A stretch of DNA of 64,000 nt, from contig JBAJFG010000484.1 in assembly GCA_037903475.1 (NCBI GenBank), positions 930,001 through 994,000 on the forward strand, given 5' to 3'. Below, in pieces: positions 1 to 11,761 of the stretch. Both the position numbers and the translations under genes were made by a program. The notes beneath the pieces are model-generated. The model did not search any database and was not told where the DNA came from. It saw only the letters and a list, made by a program, of their open reading frames with translations. This DNA is from Ancylostoma caninum. Its lineage: Eukaryota; Nematoda; Chromadorea; Rhabditida; Ancylostomatidae. How positions within the stretch are numbered: the first letter of the stretch is position 1; the number at the start of each line of letters is the position of its first letter.

Positions 1-603
1 AAGAGTTGGGTAGAATCCTCGCTAAAACACCAAGGCTTAGCCCTGAGCTTCGGCTTCTCCGCAAATCCGGTCACATTTTTTGCCAGCTTATGCGTTTTTC
101 CAAACAAAATATCCACCTGTTGCCCAAATTTCCCTGTGCTGCGCTTCTCGCACAGACATAGCATACCCTTGTGGTGAAAAATAGCAGATCCCGAATCCTG
201 GGCGTAAAACAGATCGCTCGCTAATAGCCTGGATAAATCCCATGGATTTGTTCTCATGTCAAAGCTCAGCCATTTCACATGATGCTACGGACATAACCTC
301 AAGCCCTCACACTTCAACTTTCTTACACTCAACGAAGCCTTCGGTTAATTAAATGTGGCGAAGTCTGCAGATATCCTGACAATCTGCAACTTTTTCTGGC
401 AATCCTGAAAAAAAAACCAATGGTTCTTGTGGGCGGGATTTTCTCATGTGCGAAAATGAACCTGCGCTCATTCCCGGAAGTGTTTGCGGCTCCCAAGTTT
501 TCCCGTTCCCATAGTATCCGTGAAGTATGGCCGATCCTGGATTTATACTTCATCTGGAGTGCAGGGCTATGTTGAATGTTGTATTGATGCAAGCATTTTT
601 CAG
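1..603. other. No recognisable gene
   Basis: I see no supported exon here. The stretch precedes the first exon I can assign to the SCHIP1-like gene and is probably an upstream intron or 5' flank of it. An earlier coding exon ending in phase 2 would be expected here or before the window. Confidence 0.4.
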
Positions 604-3600
604 GAACGAGTCGTCCCGGTTCATCCAGAGAAGATCCATACCTGCGAAAGCTACGCGATCGAGCTGTCCACGAACAACATCTGGATCCATGTAAGTGTTT
701 TCCTGTAGGATTTTTTAGCATTTCATCCTACCGCTATCGATTTCATGCTTGGATAATGGATAACTTGCATGTACATTTTTTTCCGACCTAGCGCGTGTTT
801 TCGTTATTTCCGCCGTTGTCAGGAGCGCTGGTGCAAATCTTTATTGTCTCTGTTTTTTTCCTGTTCCATTCGAATCCACAGGAATTCACGGATCGAATCG
901 GCGGAGGAGGTTGACGGAGTAACATTTGTTAGGAGGCAGCGTGAGCTCAGCGCCTATTCACACACCCTCCGATACATGCAAGTACACAAACACAGAGACA
1001 CACGCACATATGCAGATTTTCGACACGACAATTTGCTGACGAAAACAAAAGCTTAGCAGACGGCGAAATGAAGGAGCGGTTCGTACCTCGGGCAATGTGC
1101 ACGTGAATAAGGGGTTTTAATCAGCTTTCTGGACTTTCATTGGTAGTATCATTCCAGAAAACGAGGATTTCGAAGTCGACTGCTAGTAATGGAGCGTTTG
1201 CGTCAGTTTGGTGTTTCCTTTTTTCTGTGTACATGAAATTCAGCTCCTGGAAACTTCCCAGCAGTTTTTGTTGCTCAGCCAAAGAAACCGGTATTATCCA
1301 GACATGTTCAGGATCAGAAAGGTCCTTAATCAAGAATGAAACTGAATTCCTGACTTTCTAGCGGAATGAATTTTACTGGACCAATGTTTACAAATCTTGC
1401 ATTGCATTGTGACAGAAATCTGCTGTAGATCGCGTAATTTCTGACCTAATTACTAAGCTGCTGAACTTCCTCGGATCGGAAATCAATAAATCAATAAAAG
1501 TTCGAAAAAAAAAACAGAAAATTGTTCTCTGAGAATAGATTAAAAGCCCTAATACGGTGGACTCGCTGTGTTCTATCCCACCAATATGCGCTGATGTTTA
1601 TATAAAAATCACGTGATTGGCGAATGTTCTGGATAATCCCCTATCCAGAACTTCCTGATCCCAAGTCCGTCTAGCGCCCGTATTTCTCCTACTTCCGTGC
1701 TTCCCTTCATTACCCTTCGCCGAGTCGCTTTTTAGTGTCATTATTTTTCTGAATTTAGCTCAAGGCAAGTGTGAAGACTGAAGGGCATTCTGGAAAGAAA
1801 CTCCGTGGATTGGCAGGAGAACATGGTCTCGCCTTTTCTTCCATTGCTGATTATTCACGGATGAATGCTGGCACTGGAATTTGCATTAGAGCGTGCAATG
1901 TTGGCTTTAGTGCATAGTTAGTGGACTGTGGTCTTTTCCTTGGAAACCTGGATCTCTCTGAATTTTCCTAATATTCAGAGTTCCAATAATTCTAATATTC
2001 GGACAACATGGAGAAGATTAGGCCTCAATTATTCATCTTTTTGACTTTTTCCCGTATTCAGAGTTTCAATTATTCGAATATTCGAACAACATAGGAAAGA
2101 TTATAATTCAGTTACTCATGAGTTCGAATATTCAGAGACAACTAATTTGAATATCATTTGACGGCAACCACTTGTAGTAGTGAAACGTGTGTATGCGCAA
2201 ATATTTGCGTCGTGGTTAATACTGTAATACCATAAAAAGGTAATTTTTTTGGGGTCCAAGTAGATTTCGTGAGTGTCACTTGAAGACGGACTCCCATTTT
2301 ATTTAGACTTGTGCAGATTTTATCCATGGAGCGCTTTATTTCAGTCATCAACATCCTGAGGGTTGAAATTCAATATGAGGTGGTCATAAGGCATCAATCA
2401 TCATCTTTATATCAATTTTTACTAGTAATTGTTTTTTAAGTGTCCATAAAGAAGTTCACTTGCCCTTCTGACATGCAATCACCCTTTCAAAACAATAACG
2501 AAACCGTAATGTGGTTTCATATTCCTCGAGTTTTACTCAAGCGTTTTAAGCATCTCTATCTTGAAACTCTCAAATCTCAGTCTTCCATGGATTTATCCGG
2601 ATTTTCTGAAGAGCAACGCAGTCCTTAGTATTTCAGCTTTCAGTTTAATAAAACTAATGTCACACAAGGGCACTAAGGCTATTCCTTAGTGCATAAGGAC
2701 CTAATTTGGTTAATGGTGTTATTGTCCAGCTCACCACCCGGAATCCTGCACAGCTGCTGCTGTCATGCATAAGTAAGTCAGAACAAGTGCAGCGCTATTC
2801 TCGCTAAGCGATAGCCTGCCTGGATTCTGTGGATTTTATTACATTTACGCAGTCTTCAATGTCTTCCGCATCGGTTGCCCATGACAGCCGGCAAGATTTT
2901 CAAAATTTATGTGCCATAGGAATAGGTGCATGGAGATCCTATAGCGTGCAAGGATTTCCAGGAATTTCTGGAGGGATACAGAGAGGTTACCATGAAGGTA
3001 TTGATGCTCAGCGAGAGTGTAATGTCATAAACATTTTAACATTGAGCTGCAAAGATGGTGGAACAGTTGTTAAATTGTTAAACGTAATTCTTCCAGATTT
3101 GCTGAAAAACTTTGCAAAATTCAGTTTTTGGACTAAGTATTCAAGAAATTTCCTGGGGTGAACTAAAGATCCAAGAAAATTTCATGCTTGTTCTGCAACA
3201 TTTCTAAAAAAGGAAGCTGTTACGGGAGGGGAAAAGTTTCATGACAGGTTCAAAACTGAATTTGAGAACAATTTCGGCCGTCCACTCTCAATATCAATTT
3301 TTATCCTTCTATTTTCGAATATTCGATATTTTACTCATTTCTGTTTGCAAGATTTGTACGTGTACGCCATTCTTGGAAAAGCTCCCATTCGCTCCATAAT
3401 AGTACCTGGAAAAAAATCCCGTTAAAACAATTGAACTCATGTTTTTCAGGGCTCATAGCAGTCCAGGATGAGAATCCATGCTCTATAGCTAATTCTTTCT
3501 TGCAGAATAAATCTTTGCATGAGGGTTCCAAAACGTGGAACATATGAGCGTCTATCGTTTTTCATTAGATATTTGTTAAGCCTAAGAGCATAATTTATTC

Positions 3601-6600
3601 CATTCTGGAGGTGGGAAGGAACTATTTCCGGATTTTCCCAGAACGCAACGGTTTCCTCGTCTGCAAAACCGGCTCCCACATGCTTCATCTTTCCTGGTTT
3701 TCCTACTTTGCTCATCTTCTTGGCATCTACCTTCCATTTGCTATGTATAACATTGTGAAGTATAATGTGAAAAATTCGTGAAATAGCATAACCTCATCAA
3801 AAGTACTAGTACCGATTATTCTGCAAAAGTGCATACGCAGCTTAGCGTGCTATAATACGCAGCTGGATGCATCAAGGATGCCAGATCCATAGAATTCCAA
3901 CTTTTTTTGTTAACGTGTTAGATTGCTTTACTTGTGTACACTAGCATATCAAATGTCAGTAGGGGTTGTTCGTGGAGCGCTACTCGTTCCTTTCGATTTG
4001 CTGTTCGGTTTTAGTTTTTGGATTTTGCCTACAAGGATTTTCACCTTGCTGTTCTTGAATATTATGCTTTATAGACTGAAATTAAGATAAGTTGAACTAC
4101 TATAAATGAGACTAGTACTGCTACAACCGCTCTCATTATTTCTACCTTTGAAGCTGACATAGATGAGCTACAGCTCGGTGAAGTCGACCAACTGGGCCAA
4201 GCGGAATGAAGCGAATGCTTGATCATTCAAGAAGTGCAGTTATAAAGCCTTTCAAATTTTACGGGACGTGAAGACCGTCCAACTAGAGCGTTCAAAGTCC
4301 AAAATGACCCTGAAACAAGCTTCATGGAATTCAAACTGGGCGAATGGTTCTTGTGACCCGGCTATGAGGGTATCCAGGATTACGAAAAGATCAGTAAAGG
4401 ACACCCTGGCTAATTAATTCTAGGTTTATCCAGTGACCTTTTTGACCGAGGTTATTTAGGTATATGAATTTAAGCGAAGTTTACTTTTCTGTTATTTTCT
4501 GGAATTCTGAATGTTTTGCTGTCGATTTAATGTATATATCGAGCATGTATTCTAAATTCTACACGATTATCCAGGATGGAGAAGCATTATGGAATGCGAA
4601 GCAACATTTTTATCCCAGTTTCTTTTGTTTTAACATTTATTTATTCATGCAGTCAAGATGCGCAATCCGAACAGAGGTTTCCAGTAGCAGTCATTTTCCA
4701 CAGATGTAGTTTTACCTGCAATCCAGCAAATAGTAAATGCTGAGCATACCCAGGGATCAGATTCATATGCATACTTCCCCAGTTCGAGTTTTCAGCAGAA
4801 TTTCGGATTTCCTTGTTGTGTAAGATGTCCGGGGTGAGCTGACATCCTGGAATCTCCAGCATTATTAGAGTCTTTTCATGTGATTAAAGTTCTCAAATTT
4901 GTTCTGAGCGATGCGAAATATTGTGTTTCGAAAATTCTGAAACCTTAGGATTCTGAGGGATGTTTCTTCACTTTATTAGCTTATTCAAATGTGTTTATTT
5001 CCATTCAAAGCGTTAGCAATCCTCCAAATATTCATTTTGGATGAATGTGGTGCCTTTATCTATATTTTTCTTTGGAAGAATTTCGCTAACGCTATAATAA
5101 ACAATAACTTCCATTTTGAGAAAAGAAACCCACCTATGAAGCTGGAGAAGGCACCGATAGTGAAAAAAAGATATGTTATAGCTGTAGTTTGTCCCAAACA
5201 TGACGACAGTAGAGCACTTGTGCGTATTTCCTGTTTTTCTCGCCACCCTCTTCAGTTCCTGCGCACTCTCCCGCTCTCTTTTCCTCTCTGTCACATCTGC
5301 AACTACTTTCCCCATTGGAACAAACCATAACAACTCAGAACCCCAAAAAACATGTTTCTGATCTCATCTGAAGCTTGCTTGCTGGAGAGGTTGTCGACAA
5401 CTCGTTTTCACACTTTCTTATCGGCAAGTTGTCCGTCCAAGAGCTCGTTGACAACTTGTTTCTGTTTTTTTTGGCTGATAATCTGGCGGAAACAAGTTGT
5501 CAATAAGTTTTTGGGAAAGCAAGTTTCAAATGATGGAAACTTGTTTTTGGTGTTCTGAGTATAGTTAACGCTGTAGTAGTATAATCTCTACTAGTATTAA
5601 ACTGAAGCTCAATCATAATCACTGCAGCTGAGAGCTTGATTCCGAATTCAAATCCCCTTCTTCTGGTCTTCTATCACTTCCTTCTTTTTTTTTCGCATAA
5701 TCCAAGAGGAGCATCACTCCATGAGCCGGCGCAAGCAACTGATCCCCTCATGACTTGCTCGGGGCATTTTGTGATGAACGGTAAGGCTCAATGCGCAGCG
5801 GGCCTCATCCAGAGTCACTGATTTAGTGGCGCATGCAACTGGTCGTTTAAATCCACCATCCATCACACACGGATTATTGCTCTGCCATTTTGGATTCGCA
5901 TGAGGTTCGATCATGCGAAAGTCGTCTTTGCGGTGTGGCCTGCCCCGCAATCTATGCTCTGTTTTTGCCGTACGTCTCTTTCTGCCATCCGTTTGAACGC
6001 TGATTTGTCTTCGATAAGTACTCCCTAAGGCCGTTCTTAGAGCGTGGATTGCGTGCGCGCAAAAAAATCGCTTACAGGGATAGCCATCCATGAAAAAAGA
6101 AAAGATGAATATGGACATACATAATGGGAGAAGAAGCGCAGATGGAGATATTATGACACATAAAATATGATATGGGAGCATTACTGCTACAACCCATATC
6201 CATAAAACAAGGATGCCTAAAAACATCCTGAATTGTAGCTGTGGGCAGCATTTTCAAGCTCATTGGTATGCAAATATGATTTGCACTTTTCATCCAGGAA
6301 AATATGCAAACATCCACGAAAATATGCAAACAACTGAAATGGCTGTCTCGCTCTCGCTAATCGTTCTGACACAATTCGCCCACGTTATGACTTTTGAATG
6401 AGGTTGGGGTGCTCACGGAGCTAGAGCTGAGCTCGGGAGTCCAGAAAAATTCATCGTATGGGACCACCCACGATGCTGATCTTTCTAGATGTAGTGAGGT
6501 TTCATAAAAGAAATCCCGTAACTTTACTGACCCAAAAAGATAGGGCGAAAATGTAGTTGTTGGAAAATAGAGAATGAACTCAAGTTCGGATGGGCAAAAA

Positions 6601-9600
6601 TCCTGAGGATATGAATGAATATTCTGACATGCTTGGATATAATATTCCCAGAGGGACATGACACTTCTCATGACGGGCTTTTCAAGGCTTCTGAAACATA
6701 AAAACATTGATGGAAAAGACTTTTTGTAAGGCATCTGTTTTGAATCTGACCCTGCCCATCAATTAGGCTCTGTGCAATTCCATGGGTGGTATATCCGGGG
6801 AAAATGTGGAGTCTCAACAATACTGACATCCGGAAATACATGACTGGTACTGGGAAGCGAGATTTCAGTTCTCATCTTCATTAATAAAAGCTCAGGACTT
6901 AGAGAATATTGTGGATTTTCTGACACTTACTATGTTCTTCACTTTCTTGGCACTCTGCCAAGACTATTTTTAATCTACCTTTTCATAATTTAACTAATGC
7001 TAAAGGTCAACATCTCCATGCACAACTAATGACCGCCATGATCCGATGTTCCGGGAATTCTTCTCCCCCTAAATCAATTAAACGCATCCCTGTTTACATA
7101 GCCTCTTTCTGGATTTATTGGTATTAGCTCTTCCTCGTCCTTGACACTTTCCTGGAAGATTGGAAGAAAAGCTAGCGTGTCTAGCGGACATGTAGCGTGA
7201 TAAATTGTTGTCACCAATGACATGTTGCCGTACTCTCCAGACGATTCGATAAATCCATGGACCAACGTGGTGTTGAAGCCACAGCGATTGTTGGGAAAGG
7301 AATTGAATTGTGGACATTGCGCAGAATTCTGCCATAAAAACTGAATACCTTAGTGCTTACTTAGTTCTTGTTACCTTACAGTTAAACTTTAAACTGGTAA
7401 TTATAGGTGAACGACAAACGCTGCTGCACGCAGAGACGAAAACTGTCCTGGAAAATGCGAAAAAGGCCGCTCAAACAGCGCTAGAACGCTATAGGAGGTT
7501 ACTATTATTATGAAAATTTCTAAGTAATTTCTGCATACTTGTTATATTACAGCAGTAAGTCAAAAGCCAGCGGTGTGCCTCGACAAGCTCGACAATATCT
7601 CAGGAAAATGTCTATGGATGAGGTGTTGCGGATCAAGGAAGTCATGGAGCAGGCCATAGATAGTGAGTTAAAGTTGCGAATTTCTGGATTTTTTTTTTCT
7701 TGTTAGTTTCTGGAACTTGCTGTCAAAAGGTCCCATACATCGAGGAATTTCCTGGAAAATTGATCCAGGAAATGCAATGGATTGTAGTGGAAGTATCCTG
7801 GGAATCGAAGGAGTGTAACAAGTACATAGTTCATTGAAAGTAACAAGAACTATAAACTTACTTGTTTTCGATGTGCTGGGAAGTAACACCGCTTTCCATC
7901 ATTCTATTGTAAAGTAACATCTGCAATCGTTCTTCGCATCCAGCAGATTCATCCAGGAAAACTGTGTAACTTCGCTCGTCTCCGACAACCGAATGTCAGG
8001 GACTATCAGTATTGAAGGACACTTCCGAAAACCTACTCAGGATATGAATTTTATTAGTTGAAGCACAGAGAATCCTTGAACTATATTTTGGGTCATAGGA
8101 CGCAGTTACCTCACTGTGGGAAGCCTAAACAAGAAAATGGGAAATAAACCTCGGGAAAACTCTTTTACATAGATCTCTTCAAGCAAAATGGTTCACATGG
8201 ACTCATTACCTCAATAAACTCGCACGATGTTTGCCTAGCTCGACGATGCCGGGTTTAAGCACGTTAATTATAGCAAGATTGTCCTCATTACAGCTTGGAT
8301 TGAGGGTTCTACTGGCCATTCTCGTAACAAGTCCAAATCCGTGAATAAATAGAGGATAACATTTCAATAGAATTTTGCTAAGTAGACCTCTCCTTGTCTT
8401 TTTCCTCAGGAATAGTTGGGTTTTATGGGTTTTTAATGAAAATTCCACTCATTAGTGTTTTTCACGACGAATAACCTTCACTGTACTATTCAGAAGAATT
8501 TGTTTCAGGAAAAAACCTGGAACTTGTGCAGCTACTGATTGAGCGTGATAGTCTTCACATGGAACATGACTCCCTTCTCGTTGATATCGACGACTTCACG
8601 GAACATGAGGCTGAGGTCGGTGAAAATCCTGGAAATACATTTGTTGAACGGTTTCCAAGGCTTTTTAGATATGTAAAAGTTTCTTCATGTCACTGCTGCA
8701 CTCCTTACTATTCTTCGCGCGTGTCACTTCCATCAAGTCTAACAAAGAAATGTCTCATGCATAGAAATTTAGCTGAAGTACTAAAAGTGCAACAGATGCT
8801 CCTCTTCAGAATGATTCATTCCTCCCAGAGCATGCTCCTGGAAGCGTGGAAGCTGCGAGTATCAAAGCATCACGTTAAGAGAGGTCGAATTTACATCCTT
8901 TCAGCGCATCCTTAGGATGAGTTGCTTGCACTGAGGAATATTTCCTGGAAAAGTAATAACGATTGGAAAACTCCCAATCTACGGGAAGCTCGTGTTCTTC
9001 ATCCCAAAAAATTGAAAGTGGCTGATTATTAGCTTACGAAGTTCCTTGGCACATTGGAAGCTCAAATAGTTAGGTTACAGATCGGAGATAATTGTGACTG
9101 ATCTGCTACTATCGCTGATTCACTGCTACAATGAGGAAACTCGTCCATTTTCTTCGCAGAATCAATCTAGCTATGCTTTGATTTGTAGAGAATGTGTCCC
9201 AAAGTCGTCTGGAAAGCCTATGTGGACGAGTTACCTATGATAGTTACTAGAAAACAAGTGCAAAGGCAATCAGCTGTATCGAATAATCAATTCTAATCAG
9301 CTGTATCGAATACGAATCGCTCGTTTAGCAGAATTTTAAAACAGTGCCTCTTGTCTAAAACGTAATAAATACCCTACAGTATCAATTTTTCTGCCTTTTG
9401 TTGCAATCGCATTACATTTAAAATTTTGAAGTAAAAATCCGTAGTAGTTGGGAATAGGATGCACCGCTTCTATTATCAGAAGTCTAGCAGGCAGGCCTAG
9501 ACTCTACAGGTGATTTTTTTGCCATCGGCCGAGTCTTCAGCAGATGTCCTGTGCAACAAGTTAGGGAATGCAAAAGTTAGAGGGGGCATTCACTGCAGTA

Positions 9601-10017
9601 CAGGTGAAGGCAGTGTAAATGGGCCAATCATAGGAGAGTGTTCACGCCCAGTTTAGTTTACCCTCACGACGTCAGTGTTTTCGACCGATAATGGTTTAAA
9701 AATCCTCTCTATGATTACAAATTGGAAAATAATTTTATCCTGTGCTACTCGGACCATTCGAGCTTTATAGCTACAAATGTTTTTTTTAAATAATTTTTGT
9801 GACATTTCAGTGTGCAGCACTCGACTTTCCGCATCTTCTCGGAATGATGGACGGTCGGATAGCGCCGGCCGCCAGAGGTCCCGCCACGATTGTGCCAAAT
9901 GGTGGTGTGAAGTGCAACGGTGCACCCACACCAGCTCCGACTCCGACCAGCCCTACCAAAGCGTTCGTTGCCCAACTACCCAAGTCCCTCTCACGATTCG
10001 TGCTCTTCCGACGTTGA
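604..10017 (+). CDS. SCHIP1-like (schwannomin-interacting) coiled-coil protein, 5' end unresolved
   Basis: Six phase-compatible exons: 604-690, 882-940, 7407-7497, 7553-7662, 8509-8615 and 9811-10017 (TGA), about 219 residues. The third exon reads [20 protein letters not shown], matching the Lys/Ala-rich start of the SCHIP1 domain. Exons four and five give [17 protein letters not shown] and then [20 protein letters not shown] followed by VDIDDF, closely matching the family's C-terminal coiled coil (LxxERDxLHxEQDxxLVDIEDLT). From family knowledge, SCHIP1 proteins bind merlin/schwannomin and act as cortical scaffolds; the Drosophila protein works in Hippo signalling. The last exon is Pro/Thr-rich and ends [10 protein letters not shown], which is not typical of vertebrate SCHIP1. 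The domain call is firm. The first two exons rest on splice phase (the 940/7407 join gives RRQRERQ) and are weaker. The fifth donor (GTCGGT) is poor, so a small exon could be missing in the fourth or fifth intron. Confidence 0.78.
941..7406 (+). other. 6.5 kb intron of the SCHIP1-like gene
   Basis: The donor is GTGAGC at 941 and the acceptor is TTATAG at 7401-7406. Open frames inside are short, unsupported and on both strands. The stretch holds a small inverted-repeat element at 5334-5559 and many CCTGGA/TCCAGG hexamers; nothing else was recognised. Confidence 0.55.
5334..5559. repeat. Short MITE-like element with ~25 bp inverted ends
   Basis: The left end CTCAGAACCCCAAAAAACA and the right end, read on the minus strand as CTCAGAACACCAAAAACA, form terminal inverted repeats of about 25 bp around 226 bp. 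The interior carries repeated GTTGTC/GACAAC blocks (5390-5500) that form sub-palindromes. No target-site duplication is certain and there is no coding capacity. Confidence 0.5.
8616..9810 (+). other. Intron before the last SCHIP1-like exon
   Basis: The intron is 1.2 kb. It carries an unrelated plus-strand open frame continuing from exon five past the assigned donor, with no family similarity, and two CCTGGA hexamers. I see no other feature. Confidence 0.5.
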
Positions 10018-10190
10018 ACAAATCGAGTGCAATTTATTTGAGGTTCTATTTATCGTGTGAAAGTGTTTTGTATTTTGATGATAAGTTTTATTGGACATTT
10101 GTTTCAACACTACTATTATGTGAGTGTTGAGATTTCGTTGTCACTGCTAAGCAATAAAATTTAGACAATAAATATTCTCTGGTGTAGTCT
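10018..10190 (+). terminator. 3' UTR and poly(A) signals of the SCHIP1-like gene
   Basis: AATAAA occurs at about 10153 and again near 10167, roughly 140-150 bp after the TGA stop, in an AT-rich context typical of nematode 3' ends. Confidence 0.6.
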
Positions 10191-10867
10191 TATGGAAACA
10201 TCTATTTAATGTTACAAATCTATTATGTGGAAAGCTCAGGATGGTGGAAAAAGATACTGAGCGGGGAGCAATGAATAGTGTTGTGATATCCGTGATTAGT
10301 TCCAGAAAAACCACCTCCATATGCAGTGAATCAAAAGCTAATGAATGTTAAATTAGAATGGCAAAGAAGAGTAATAAAATAAAGAATAAATTCTCCATCT
10401 AGTTCTTATCTTTACACGAACTTCAGGCAAAAATGAATGTTGTTAGGATAATAGTCGTGAAATTCACTATAAGGTTGTGATTACGCTGCATCGCGCCCTA
10501 TTCAAGCTATACACTGAATCGTAGCTCCTTCAAGAACTTTTCTAGCTATTTTTAGCCTTCGATCTCCTCCATGTCGTGCATGTTGTGTTGTCGTCGCGAG
10601 CCATCACCTCGCGATGAGGTATAAACATAGCCTAATACATCGACATAACGAATGCTTCGGGGAAAAGTGGGAATAATACATCACCGTCATTAAATCATCT
10701 CCTCTGTAGCAGGATTTATACAACAAAATTAGATGGAAAATCCCTTCACTATTTCTAATTTTGTTATGGTTGCCTACAAGGTTTTGGAAGAAGGGGTACA
10801 TAATCCTTGTGATAGAATCACTGGGGGAATCTCATAACTCTAATGAGCCCTATCTCTGTTGTAAAGC
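10191..10867. other. Intergenic, nothing recognised
   Basis: AT-rich sequence between the SCHIP1-like 3' end and transposon copy A. No supported exon or RNA gene. Confidence 0.5.
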
Positions 10868-11166
10868 TACAGTCCGGTCCGGCAGCCACTGCAAATGGGC
10901 GCCGGCCGTCGCCACCCTCCGGCGCCCCGGTATGAATGAGCTATAAATCACTCGAGCTTGGGAGAAAGCGAAGAAAAATACAATTTTAGTCCATAGTAGA
11001 CAGGAAAGACAAGCCTAACCCTATGCTTAAGAATGGGTTTAAAGCTTAGGCTTAGGCTTCACAGGAGTGGCCCCACCCAACTCCCTTTTCACTTAAATTT
11101 CTAAGATAAACTGCGATAAGTGTAAGTGTAAGTAAGATTGGACACTATTTGTATGTTGCATCGCGT

Positions 11167-11240
11167 GCGCGCATAGCTCAGTGGGTTGAGCGAATGATCG
11201 ACGTTGTGGTGGTCAGGGGATCGAATCCTGCCCTGTGCTC
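11167..11240 (+). other. tRNA-like module 1 of copy A
   Basis: This 74-nt segment has an A-box-like TAGCTCAGTGGG with a perfect 4-bp D stem (GCTC/GAGC) and a B-box-like GGATCGAATCC. The acceptor arms GCGCGCA and TGTGCTC pair at most positions. The anticodon arm does not fold well, so this is a tRNA-derived Pol III promoter-like module and not a functional tRNA. Confidence 0.6.
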
Positions 11241-11313
11241 CCGTTTTGCAAATACATATAGTATGCTGTCTACAGCTGCTGCTGCTATCTAACAAACTCC
11301 AACATAAAAAGTA

Positions 11314-11387
11314 GCCCGGATGGCTCAGTGGTTTGAGTGGCAGATTGCAATCTGTCCCTATCGCTGGTTCCACTCCGTTGGAGATCC
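11314..11387 (+). other. tRNA-like module 2 of copy A
   Basis: This 74-nt segment begins GCCCGGATGGCTCAGTGG (A box) and contains GGTTCCACTCC (B box). The arm GCAGATTGCAATCTGT resembles an anticodon hairpin with GCA or TGC in the loop. The acceptor stem is poor, so it is a pseudo-tRNA-like module. Confidence 0.6.
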
Positions 11388-11647
11388 AGAGTTAAGTATC
11401 GCAGTGTTTGGGGTTCACTGCTTGGAACGTCCCCCGTGATCTCCTTCGGGTAGTCCAGGAAGGCATCCGGCAACGTTTTGCATAAATTTCGAAGGTAAAC
11501 TACGATATGTGTAAGTGTAAGTAATAGTAATAGTGTAAGTAATAGTGAAAAACCACTTTTTCAAAGTTGGGGGAAACCGGGAGAGAGTAACTCCGCCGTA
11601 AAGGACTGCTCCACGAAAGATAAAGACAGCGGTAGAACTACTTCGCA

Positions 11648-11761
11648 ATGGATATGGAACAATTTATACGGATTTCAATTATTTCTGAGGATCCCGAATT
11701 GGATGAGCTTTATTATTCAGATGGGATAACTGAAGTACTGTGTCCATCTATCGAAGAATAA
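11648..11761 (+). CDS. Conserved 37-codon ORF inside transposon copy A
   Basis: The frame starts MDMEQFIRISIISEDPELDE and ends with TAA. The same frame and length recur in copies C (35111-35224) and D (60869-60982), with an I-to-T change in copy C. Copy B is truncated within it. I recognise no domain; it may be a remnant of a captured gene or of a transposase. Conservation could also simply reflect recent copying. Confidence 0.25.
   Translation: MDMEQFIRISIISEDPELDELYYSDGITEVLCPSIEE

Noticed and set aside
11167..11387. Functional tRNA genes
   Set aside because: A and B boxes are present but the acceptor, T and anticodon stems contain mismatches and loop lengths are wrong, so they are annotated as tRNA-like modules only.
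11101..11648. Open frames of 90, 62 and 77 codons recurring in every transposon copy (for example one starting MEPAIGTDCNLPLK)
   Set aside because: They read across the tRNA-like modules and simple repeats in overlapping frames, and similarity between copies is explained by recent transposition.
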